5,153 bases of DNA. It comes from Patescibacteria group bacterium. Lineage in GTDB: Bacteria; Patescibacteriota; Patescibacteriia; 2-12-FULL-60-25. The position numbers were made by a program, and so were the translations under genes. The DNA lies in contig JAHJFW010000053.1 of NCBI GenBank assembly GCA_018824765.1, forward strand, positions 1 through 5,153. Direction: 5' to 3'. Positions 1 through 5,153 of this stretch are shown here, one piece after another. The notes beneath the pieces are model-generated. The model was not told where the DNA came from. It saw only the letters and a list, made by a program, of their open reading frames with translations, and ran no database searches. The number at the start of each line of letters is the position of its first letter. The stretch's first letter is position 1.

Positions 1-59
1 AGTCCATCAAGTCTATAAAGTCCATCAAGTCTATAAAGTCCATCAAGTCTATAAAGTCC
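1..59. repeat. Tandem 18-bp repeat made of two 9-bp subunits
   Basis: The unit AGTCCATCAAGTCTATAA occurs three times head to tail (1-18, 19-36, 37-54) with no mismatch, followed by a partial AGTCC. Each unit is two diverged nonamers, AAGTCCATC and AAGTCTATA. The same nonamer family appears inverted at about 72-110 and again inside the 3' end of aspS at 2464-2511. There are no spacers between units, so this is a simple tandem array and not CRISPR. The array touches the window edge and may continue to the left. Confidence 0.95.
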
Positions 60-112
60 TGGTATTGACGCACTTTATGGACTTTTGACTTTATGGACTT
101 GACGGACTTTTT
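36..112 (+). terminator. Long imperfect inverted repeat with T-tract; candidate terminator
   Basis: The arm at 36-58 is matched by its reverse complement at 87-109 in 21 of 23 positions. The 28-base loop itself holds another inverted nonamer copy (about 72-84). On the plus strand the right arm runs into TTTTT at 108-112, the shape of an intrinsic terminator for a rightward gene ending left of the window. On the minus strand, the direction of the carboxypeptidase gene that stops at 114, the hairpin can also form but no T-tract follows it in the window. It may simply be two oppositely oriented repeat arrays; termination is inference. Confidence 0.45.
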
Positions 113-113
113 C

Positions 114-1031
114 TTATTCCCATTGATACGTATCAAAAGCCCATGCAGTCAGCGCTTTTACATCCTGATAGCGGGAAAAGTGATTGTCACTGGCCAAAGT
201 TACGGCAACAATTTCATTGCTGTCCGCATTTCGCGTCAGCTGTGCCATGCAATAGCCAGCCTCTGGCAAAGAACCGGTTTTGCCTCCGATTACTTGGTAT
301 GGTTCTTTGTTCAGAAACGAGTTCAATAATAAATTGGTCGAATTAATCCTGTAAGAATTGCCGGTTTGGCCTTCAATCACAACCTGCGGCAAAGCGACAA
401 TAGTGCGGATTTCGGGATACGACAAAGCCTTACTCATCAAAGCCGCTACATCCGCTGCACTGGCTCGATTTTCAGGATTCAAACCCGTAGGATCAACAAA
501 GACCGGCGAAGCCAAGTTCATTTGCACGGCCATATCATTCATTGCTTTAACGAATTCTTCCCTTGTCTGTCCTGCCCGCGCCAAAACATTGCCTGCGACA
601 TTTACCGAACCGACCAATAATGCGGATAAGGCTTCGCGCCGCGTAATTGTTTCGCCGACAACGAAAACATCTTTGCCGCCATCATTTTGAAAATCCTCGT
701 TCATGAAAGTTAAAGGTTCATCCAAATCATACCCGCTGTCCATCACAACTATGGCCGTCATTAATTTAGTTAAGCTAGCAATCGGCAAAATGTCATGGGC
801 ATTTTTTGAAAATAACACGCTACCGGTGGCAACATCAGCCACAAAAGCAGCCTTGCCCGTTGTTTCCACGCCCAAGCTTTCAACCCGGCGCTTAATCGGC
901 GGCGCCGGCCGACTGACTGCTGCGGCTTGCGGAAAGGAATTGACGGCCATATGTCTTTCGATGCCGGAAGCTGACGTCATTTGCGGCGCCAAGGAAAATG
1001 CGGCTAATATCGCCAAGACTATTTCAAGCAT
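114..1031 (-). CDS. D-alanyl-D-alanine carboxypeptidase, peptidase S11 family (PBP5-like)
   Basis: Serine DD-peptidase that would remove the terminal D-Ala from peptidoglycan stem peptides outside the membrane. Numbered from the ATG at 1031 (305 aa), the three active-site motifs of the family are visible: SLTK at 86-89 (catalytic Ser and Lys, within PIASLTKLMTA), SVN at 142-144, and KTG at 251-253 within GGKTGSLPEAG. A conserved-looking DPTGLNPENRAS segment lies between the second and third motifs. The SxN motif lacks the following Asp common in homologues (SxND). The N-terminus is hydrophobic (LEIVLAILAAFSLA), fitting a signal peptide although no basic residue precedes it. The protein ends about 50 residues after KTG, so the C-terminal beta domain of PBP5 is absent. 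A TTG at 1040 would add three residues; I prefer the ATG, one base after the scpB stop, which suggests translational coupling. It is the last gene of the run. Exact paralogue (dacA, dacF and so on) not assignable. Confidence 0.93.
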   Translation of the reverse strand: MLEIVLAILAAFSLAPQMTSASGIERHMAVNSFPQAAAVSRPAPPIKRRVESLGVETTGKAAFVADVATGSVLFSKNAHDILPIASLTKLMTAIVVMDSGYDLDEPLTFMNEDFQNDGGKDVFVVGETITRREALSALLVGSVNVAGNVLARAGQTREEFVKAMNDMAVQMNLASPVFVDPTGLNPENRASAADVAALMSKALSYPEIRTIVALPQVVIEGQTGNSYRINSTNLLLNSFLNKEPYQVIGGKTGSLPEAGYCMAQLTRNADSNEIVAVTLASDNHFSRYQDVKALTAWAFDTYQWE

Positions 1032-1032
1032 A

Positions 1033-1608
1033 TCATTCAATATCTGCAGGGATTTTAGCAGATTCTTGCTCTTCCAGCGAGGCTAAAATATTTTCCACAG
1101 TAGGATGTTGGTGCAATTCCTCAAAATCCGGCAATTCTTCAATCGAAGACAGCCCCATGGCATTCATAAAATCAAATGTTACCGCATAAGTCGGCTGGCC
1201 CAAGCGGCTCTCCTCTTTTTCCTCAACCAAACCGCGCAACATCAAATTCCTCAAAATCAACGACGATTGCACGCCGCGAACCTGTTCAAGTTCCGGCCGC
1301 GTCAATGGCCCGCGATAGGCTAGGATTGTCAGAGCCTCAAGCGCAGGACGCGTCAATTCGCCATAGGCTTCCGCTTTAATCACCTGTTTGACCAACTCTG
1401 CGGCTTCAGGGGCGGTTACCATTTCAACCTCGTGCCCGTGGGTCTGAAGGACAATTCCGCTCCCCCGCCCGGCAAATTCTTCCGCCAATTTTTCCACGGC
1501 TTTTTTCACATCTTCTGCCGACGATCCGGTCAGCTCGGCCAACCGTTTAAGCGTAAATGGTTTGGCGGCGGCAAATAAAATCGCTTCGATTTTGGAATCT
1601 AGTGTCAT
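1033..1608 (-). CDS. scpB: Segregation and condensation protein B (ScpB)
   Basis: Winged-helix subunit of the SMC-ScpAB complex, which acts on the nucleoid in chromosome compaction and segregation; ScpB dimers bind the ScpA kleisin. From the ATG at 1608 the protein has 191 aa, typical for the family. It opens with SKIEAILFAAAKPFTLKRLA, the usual ScpB N-terminus and first helix. The hallmark LTRPALEALTILAYRGPLTR followed by PELEQVRGV lies at 85-113. The second winged helix follows with LRNLMLRGLVEE and RLGQPTYAVTFDFMNAMGL (135-153). The C-terminal 35 or so residues are acidic and probably disordered. A TTG at 1638 could extend the frame by ten residues, but those codons fall in the AT-rich heptamer repeat and lie outside the family alignment, so I reject it. 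No Shine-Dalgarno motif precedes the ATG. Its partner scpA lies upstream across a roughly 107-base repeat spacer. Confidence 0.94.
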   Translation of the reverse strand: MTLDSKIEAILFAAAKPFTLKRLAELTGSSAEDVKKAVEKLAEEFAGRGSGIVLQTHGHEVEMVTAPEAAELVKQVIKAEAYGELTRPALEALTILAYRGPLTRPELEQVRGVQSSLILRNLMLRGLVEEKEESRLGQPTYAVTFDFMNAMGLSSIEELPDFEELHQHPTVENILASLEEQESAKIPADIE

Positions 1609-1628
1609 ATTTGGTGGGGAAAAATTTA

Positions 1629-1697
1629 CAATATTCAATATTCAATTTCCAATTTCGAAATGTTTGAAAATTGTAAATTGTAAATTGATAATTTGAA
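1629..1697. repeat. AT-rich heptamer repeats in opposed orientation between scpA and scpB
   Basis: On the plus strand four 7-bp units run from 1629 to 1656: CAATATT, CAATATT, CAATTTC, CAATTTC. From 1670 the units are inverted: ATTGTAA twice (1670-1683), then looser copies to about 1697. AATTTACAAT at 1623-1632 has exact reverse complements at 1670-1679 and 1677-1686, so the spacer can fold into an AT hairpin. It fills most of the scpA-scpB gap (1609-1715). No gene is visible here. A role in transcript processing or attenuation is possible but not shown. Confidence 0.8.
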
Positions 1698-1715
1698 TTT
1701 CATAGAAGCTGAATT

Positions 1716-2459
1716 CTAGGCAAAAGATTCAACCAATGGATCGGCTTGCGGCGCATCCGGATGCAGATTGATTACAATATCATTGAAAATATCGTCCTGC
1801 TCAACCATGACGAACTTCTGCTTAACCAATTCGAGAAGCGCGAGGAAGGATACGACTGTTTCAGTCCTGTCTTTTGTGCCGGCCAAAAAATCCTTGAACG
1901 TGGTCTTGCTGTGACGTTTGATGCGCTGGAACAAGTCGGCGATCTTTTGCTGGATGTTTATCGCGCGCTTAATACTTGTCTCCGGTAATTTCAAAATCGG
2001 CTCGAGCCTCGCGATCACGCGCCGCATCATCTGCCGCAAATCCTCGGTTGTTACGCCCACAGGCGGAATGAAGCAGCCCTGCGACAACTGTAATGTCCGT
2101 TCCCGGCTGGGAAAAGAACACTTTTCGGAATTCCAAATCTCATTTATCAATCTGGAAGCTGTTACGAATTTTTTATACTCCCTAAGCTGAGTTTCTAGAA
2201 AAGGGCCGTCTTCCAACTCCGGCTCAAATAACGACGGTATCAGCAGTTTTGATTTTAAATACATCAATCTGGCGGCCACCACCAAGAAATCCGCCAGCTC
2301 TTCCGGAATTATTTCTTTATTCCCTTGCACGTGTAAGACGAACTGTTCGGCGACCGCGGCAAGAGAAATTTCGGAAATATCAAGCCTCTCCTGTTCCACT
2401 AACTGCAACAGAAGATCCAACGGCCCTTCAAAATGCTCAACTCGAAACGTTACAGCCAT
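1716..2459 (-). CDS. scpA: Segregation and condensation protein A (ScpA, kleisin)
   Basis: Kleisin subunit that bridges the SMC head domains and recruits ScpB in the bacterial condensin complex. The 247-aa length matches the family. The N-terminal SMC-binding domain is clear: FEGPLDLLLQLVEQERLDIS at 10-29 is the classic ScpA opening. The motif ELADFLVVAARLMYLKSKLL at 54-73 is the second hallmark. A helical, charged linker follows (about 90-200). The C-terminal winged helix that contacts SMC is seen in VVSFLALLELVKQKFVMVEQ (202-221) and DDIFNDIVI (222-230). The ATG at 2459 lies one base after the aspS TGA (TGATATG), and the sequence upstream of the start is the nonamer array that encodes the AspRS tail, so initiation is probably coupled to aspS translation. 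The protein ends in TAG at 1716. No smc gene lies in this window. Confidence 0.95.
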   Translation of the reverse strand: MAVTFRVEHFEGPLDLLLQLVEQERLDISEISLAAVAEQFVLHVQGNKEIIPEELADFLVVAARLMYLKSKLLIPSLFEPELEDGPFLETQLREYKKFVTASRLINEIWNSEKCSFPSRERTLQLSQGCFIPPVGVTTEDLRQMMRRVIARLEPILKLPETSIKRAINIQQKIADLFQRIKRHSKTTFKDFLAGTKDRTETVVSFLALLELVKQKFVMVEQDDIFNDIVINLHPDAPQADPLVESFA

Positions 2460-2460
2460 A

Positions 2461-3906
2461 TCACTTTACGGACCTTACAGACTTTATAGACTTTATGGAC
2501 TTGATGGACTTTTTTACTTCAATATTCGCTTCATCGAGCCGTTGTTTCGGCAATTCTGAAGGCGCGCCCATCATTGGATCACGCGCATCTCCGGTTTTTG
2601 GAAAAGCGATAACTTCGCGGATATTCGGCTCATTGGCTAAAATCATCACTAAACGGTCGACCCCGGGCGCCATGCCTCCATGTGGCGGCGCACCGTATTC
2701 GAAAGCTTCCAGCATATGGCCAAAACGCGCTTCAATGTCCTTTTTTGACAATCCCAGAATCTCAAAGATGCGATTCTGCAAATCACGGCGATGGATACGG
2801 ATGGAACCGGATGACAGCTCATAGCCGTTCAGCACTAAATCATAACTCAAGGCGCGCACCTTGAAAGGCTCGCTGTCCAAAAACTCCATGTCATCGGGAC
2901 TAGGCATGCAAAACGGATGATGCGCAGTAGTTATGCCGCCAGCACCGTCATCCTCAAACATCGGAAAATCCACTATCCAGCAAAACGCAAGCTCATTAGG
3001 ATCATTCTTGTCTTTGCGCAAATCCGGCTTATCAGTACCGTATTCGTTTATCGCTTCATAGTAAGGGATGCGCGGAAATGGTTTGGAGCTAATGTGTTTA
3101 TCCGACGCCACAGCCTTTACCATCTCAATCATCATTCTTTCATTCAATTGCAAAACATCCTCTTGGGTTACAAATGACATTTCAAGATCAAGTTGCGTAA
3201 ATTCCGGCTGGCGGTCGCCGCGCTGGTCTTCATCACGGAAACAGCGCACAATCTGAAAATACTTTTCCACGCCAGCCACCATTAGTAATTGCTTAAACTG
3301 CTGCGGCGATTGTGGCAGGACGTAGAATTTGTCGGCATGCAAACGTGACGGTACCAAGAATTCACGCGCGCCTTCTGGCGTGCCTTTGGTCAAAAAAGGG
3401 GTTTCAACCTCCAAAAAACCCTCTTCGTGCAAAAAACCGCGGAAAAAATCAACCACTTTGTCGCGTAATTCCAAATTCGCAAGCATTCTCTGCGAACGCA
3501 AATCCAAATATCTGTACTTCAAACGCATTTCCTCATTGACGCTTAATGTATTCTCGAGTTCAAACGGCGGCGTTTTCGACGTATTTAAAATTTCCACGTC
3601 CTTTGCCAGCAACTCAATCGTGCCAGTCGGAAGATTCGGGTTCACCTGCTTCTCCCCCCGCTTCTGGACAACCCCGCGTACTGCAAGACAAAATTCGGAT
3701 TTCAAATCCCCCAACAAAGCGCGCGAAGTTTCAGTCAGCTCTTTTGGAATTAAAATCACCTGCAGCAAGCCGGAACGGTCGCGCATATCCAAAAAAACGA
3801 ACTTGCCCATATCACGCCTGTTGTGCACCCAGCCTTTTATCACCACTTCTTTGCCAACGTATTTTAGGGCCGCAACGTTTAAACACCTACCAGCTTGAAC
3901 AGCCAT
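2461..3906 (-). CDS. aspS: Aspartyl-tRNA synthetase, bacterial type lacking the GAD domain
   Basis: Class IIb synthetase that attaches Asp to tRNA(Asp) in the cytoplasm. The N-terminal OB-fold anticodon-binding domain covers about 1-110 (KGWVHNRRDMGKFVFLDMRD at 24-43). The catalytic domain shows motif 1 around 164-176 (FLEVETPFLTKGT), motif 2 at 223-242 (FRDEDQRGDRQPEFTQLDLE) and motif 3 near 405-420 (GAPPHGGMAPGVDRLV). Bacterial AspRS is usually about 590 aa; here 481. The missing part is the GAD insertion: DKPDLR (292-297) is followed after about 10 residues by FCWIVDFPMFE (308-318), where most bacteria carry well over 100. The last 16 residues, 466-481, are a Lys-Ser-Ile/Val tripeptide array encoded by 9-bp DNA repeats and do not belong to the family fold. 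The residue that in other bacteria helps separate Asp-only (Leu) from Asp/Asn (His) enzymes appears to be Met33, so tRNA specificity is undecided. No Shine-Dalgarno motif precedes the ATG. Confidence 0.97.
   Translation of the reverse strand: MAVQAGRCLNVAALKYVGKEVVIKGWVHNRRDMGKFVFLDMRDRSGLLQVILIPKELTETSRALLGDLKSEFCLAVRGVVQKRGEKQVNPNLPTGTIELLAKDVEILNTSKTPPFELENTLSVNEEMRLKYRYLDLRSQRMLANLELRDKVVDFFRGFLHEEGFLEVETPFLTKGTPEGAREFLVPSRLHADKFYVLPQSPQQFKQLLMVAGVEKYFQIVRCFRDEDQRGDRQPEFTQLDLEMSFVTQEDVLQLNERMMIEMVKAVASDKHISSKPFPRIPYYEAINEYGTDKPDLRKDKNDPNELAFCWIVDFPMFEDDGAGGITTAHHPFCMPSPDDMEFLDSEPFKVRALSYDLVLNGYELSSGSIRIHRRDLQNRIFEILGLSKKDIEARFGHMLEAFEYGAPPHGGMAPGVDRLVMILANEPNIREVIAFPKTGDARDPMMGAPSELPKQRLDEANIEVKKSIKSIKSIKSVRSVK
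2464..2511 (-). repeat. Nonamer repeat array forming the 3' end of aspS
   Basis: Read on the minus strand from 2511 the units are AAGTCCATC, AAGTCCATA, AAGTCTATA, AAGTCTGTA, AGGTCCGTA and a final partial AAG that leads straight into the TGA stop. They translate in register as KSI, KSI, KSI, KSV, RSV, K. Units AAGTCCATC and AAGTCTATA are identical to those in the tandem array at 1-59. Since 9 is a multiple of 3, gain or loss of units keeps the aspS frame and its one-base distance to scpA. Confidence 0.92.
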
Positions 3907-3924
3907 ATTTTAAATTTTTTACAG

Positions 3925-4290
3925 TTAATCTTTAACACACTTACCGGCTACCGTTGAATCCGCCTCTGCTCCGGCTGGCAATTCACAATGCAATCCAGGC
4001 TGGCACGGCAGCCTGAACACGCCGCCGCATTCGTTGCCCTCCTCGCCCAAGCCGGCCATTCCAACTTCTGGCATTACACTATTCAAGTTCTCACCCAATA
4101 ACTCCCAAACCAAACTCGGTTTACATCCGGCATCTTCCGGCGACCTTCCCTGACAGGCGTCAAAGCGCTGGATCTCATCAAATACATAACCGACAACCAT
4201 AATCGGTAGTGCGATAATAATAACGGTAAGGACGGCCCCGATGCCCAGCAGTATTTTTAAATCTTTATCCGGATATTTAGCATTTGTCAT
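3925..4290 (-). CDS. Small single-pass membrane protein with Cys-rich extracellular tail, function unknown
   Basis: I do not recognise a named family. From the ATG at 4290 the protein has 121 aa. A short basic N-terminus (NAKYPDKDLK) precedes one strong hydrophobic segment, about 13-37 (LLGIGAVLTVIIIALPIMVV and on), predicting a cytoplasmic N-terminus and an outside C-terminus. The tail has six cysteines: 46, 56, 88, 96, 102 and 118. The last four form CGG-x5-C-x5-C-x15-C, which resembles small disulfide modules (CGG...C..G..C...C) on secreted bacterial proteins, so three disulfides are plausible. An upstream ATG at 4320 would add MCKINEILSN, but those codons are far more AT-rich than the rest and overlap a candidate promoter, so I prefer 4290. 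The gene ends 18 bases before aspS and may be co-transcribed with it. Signal-anchor versus pilin-like secretion cannot be settled; no prepilin GFxxxE motif is seen. Confidence 0.75.
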   Translation of the reverse strand: MTNAKYPDKDLKILLGIGAVLTVIIIALPIMVVGYVFDEIQRFDACQGRSPEDAGCKPSLVWELLGENLNSVMPEVGMAGLGEEGNECGGVFRLPCQPGLHCELPAGAEADSTVAGKCVKD

Positions 4291-4309
4291 ATTCGATAAA
4301 ATTTCATTT

Positions 4310-4338
4310 ATTTTACACATTTGAGCCGAATCAGTCCA
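4310..4338 (-). promoter_or_regulatory. Candidate sigma-70-type promoter for the membrane protein-aspS-scpA run
   Basis: On the minus strand TGGACT (4338-4333) is separated by 17 bases from TAAAAT (4315-4310), with TGTG just upstream of the -10 as in extended -10 promoters. The -35 matches TTGACA at four of six positions and the -10 matches TATAAT at five of six. Transcription would start near 4303 and give a roughly 13-base leader to the ATG at 4290. AT-rich spacers give such matches by chance, so this is a candidate only. Confidence 0.35.
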
Positions 4339-4351
4339 CTGACGAAGGTGG

Positions 4352-4412
4352 GGGCTGAAGGGCGAAGTAGCTGAAGAGCATATAGCTCATAAGCCCATCT
4401 GCCCTTCGGCTC
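4352..4412. repeat. Imperfect inverted repeat in spacer; possible hairpin after the propeller gene
   Basis: GGGCTGAAGGGC (4352-4363) matches the reverse complement of GCCCTTCGGCTC (4401-4412) in 10 of 12 positions. The loop of about 37 bases holds a small stem, GAGC-ATATA-GCTC (4376-4388). GAGCCGAA at 4323-4330 is an exact alternative partner for TTCGGCTC at 4405-4412, so two folds compete. It lies just downstream of the minus-strand propeller gene and could help end its transcript, but no T-tract follows the stem, so a standard intrinsic terminator is not supported. Confidence 0.45.
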
Positions 4413-4455
4413 TTTAGCCCATCTGCCTATCTGCCCCTAAGCCCATCTACCCAAC
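4392..4455. repeat. 24-bp tandem repeat built on a 12-bp motif
   Basis: AGCCCATCTGCC starts at 4392 and again at 4416, and a variant AGCCCATCTACC starts at 4440, exactly 24 bases apart each time. A degenerate half-unit (TATCTGCCCCTA, 4428-4439) falls between the second and third, suggesting an underlying 12-bp period. The array reaches to the stop codon of the upstream minus-strand gene at 4456-4458. No coding potential is evident. Confidence 0.75.
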
Positions 4456-5153
4456 TCACATTCCCCCATTTTTTTGAATCGCAAAAACCGCTCCGCCGTT
4501 TTCAGGCAATTGCATGACCATGTCTTCCTGTCCTGTTTCCGGATCCTTTACCATCAATTGCAAATCGCGTTTCATGAGCACGCGTCCGTCATACAGAATA
4601 TCAAGCGGAACGCCTTCGCCCATGGGTATTTTTGTATTATTCAAATAGAACAACCCGCCGTCGTAGGTGTTATAAACGACTTTGCCATCAACTGAAGTGC
4701 GGTATTGGGCAATTACAGTATCCTTTTCTTCCACTACATCAGTCCCTTCTCCGTCAAGAGTGATGCGGTGCAAAATAGACGGCGGACCGGGCGGGCTCTC
4801 CAAGCCTTCTCCGGGTTGGAGCGTTACATACCAAACTTGGCCGTTTTGCATTTCCAAACCGCCTGCATCGTCAGGAATCGGAGCGACCACGCGCAAGGAT
4901 TCACTCAAGCTGACCGCAAAAACAGCGCGCGTACTCGTAGCAAATCCTACCACTGCCAGCGTTTCATCGTCCCACCAGCCCAGCGGCCGCGCATCGCGCA
5001 CGCCGCGGCCGTTCGAAAGCCGCAGGACAAGCGTTTGCGAACTGTCTCCCAAGCGAACCTCAACCATGCCTGTTCCGTCAGGCTTGGCTTGATAAGGATG
5101 CAATGAGCGGCGGCCGTCCGGCGAATGGATGCCGTCAGTAACCGGCGCTCTCA
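4456..5153 (-). CDS. Beta-propeller (TolB/PD40-like) protein, C-terminal part; 5' end outside window
   Basis: The minus-strand frame is open from the TGA at 4456 to the window edge, so at least 232 residues are present and the N-terminus is missing. A TTG at 5103 is not the start: upstream codons in the same frame read PVTDGIHSPDGRRS, and HSPDGR is the blade-turn signature of PD40/TolB repeats. Further blade-like strands follow: ARPLGWWDDETLAVVGFA, LEMQNGQVWYVTL, TSVDGKVVYNTYDGGLFYLN and DILYDGRVLMKRDLQLMVKD. Together these suggest about four to five blades. No enzyme motif, lipid attachment or membrane segment is seen in this part. Such proteins are often exported, and the missing N-terminus may carry a signal or membrane anchor. 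A role cannot be assigned. It is separated from the downstream membrane protein by the repeat spacer, so it may be a separate transcription unit. Confidence 0.7.
   Translation of the reverse strand, partial: RAPVTDGIHSPDGRRSLHPYQAKPDGTGMVEVRLGDSSQTLVLRLSNGRGVRDARPLGWWDDETLAVVGFATSTRAVFAVSLSESLRVVAPIPDDAGGLEMQNGQVWYVTLQPGEGLESPPGPPSILHRITLDGEGTDVVEEKDTVIAQYRTSVDGKVVYNTYDGGLFYLNNTKIPMGEGVPLDILYDGRVLMKRDLQLMVKDPETGQEDMVMQLPENGGAVFAIQKNGGM

Noticed and set aside
1..59. CRISPR array
   Set aside because: Units are contiguous with no unique spacers and no cas genes are nearby.
1636..1638. TTG as start of scpB
   Set aside because: The added residues are encoded by the heptamer spacer repeat and fall before the normal family N-terminus.
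1633..1660. Possible minus-strand promoter for scpB (TTGGAA with a TAAATT-like -10)
   Set aside because: It lies wholly inside AT-rich heptamer repeats, where such matches are expected by chance.
2249..2824. Long plus-strand open frame (191 aa) across the scpA-aspS junction
   Set aside because: It is antisense to two clear genes, and its DFIDFMDLMDFF stretch is just the nonamer array read backwards.
3329..3898. Plus-strand open frame of 189 aa
   Set aside because: Antisense to the conserved N-terminal half of aspS, low-complexity Ser/Lys-rich, and no family resemblance.
5101..5103. TTG as start of the propeller gene
   Set aside because: The frame stays open upstream to the window edge and codes for a PD40-like HSPDGR motif.
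4682..5106. Two overlapping plus-strand frames of about 135 aa
   Set aside because: Antisense to the propeller gene, whose frame shows blade signatures such as SPDGR and VDGK.
1..5153. A novel defence, mobile or biosynthetic system
   Set aside because: All well-resolved genes are housekeeping or structural. There is no transposase, nuclease, toxin-antitoxin pair or pathway enzyme set, so I do not claim one.

Overview
The window reads as a compact, mostly single-strand piece of a bacterial chromosome. Every gene I can support lies on the minus strand. The gene types, a bacterial-type AspRS with no GAD domain, short simple-sequence repeats in the spacers, and starts without Shine-Dalgarno motifs together suggest a Candidate Phyla Radiation (Patescibacteria) genome. 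That placement is inference from gene style, not a database match, and I do not assign a lineage.

In transcription order (right to left) the layout is as follows. First comes the C-terminal part of a large beta-propeller (TolB/PD40-like) protein, whose 5' end lies beyond position 5153. Next is a repeat-rich spacer (4321-4455) with a 24-bp tandem repeat and a candidate minus-strand promoter at its end. A small single-pass membrane protein with a Cys-rich outer tail follows (3925-4290), then aspS (aspartyl-tRNA synthetase, 2461-3906), scpA (1716-2459), scpB (1033-1608) and a D-Ala-D-Ala carboxypeptidase (114-1031). The last 113 bases hold a palindromic cluster of 9-bp repeats.

The genes from the membrane protein to the carboxypeptidase could form one operon. 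aspS and scpA are one base apart, and so are scpB and the carboxypeptidase gene; both junctions read TGATATG. ScpA and ScpB are the kleisin and winged-helix partners of SMC in chromosome segregation. AspRS charges tRNA for translation, and the carboxypeptidase trims peptidoglycan stem peptides. This is a housekeeping growth and division cluster.

The most interesting signal is in the repeats, not in a new gene system. Three separate micro-repeat families (periods 9, 7 and 24 bp) sit in the gene junctions, and each is accompanied by inverted copies. The 9-bp family also forms the 3' end of aspS, where it is translated into a Lys/Ser/Ile tail. I found no RNA genes, CRISPR array, transposase or defence system.
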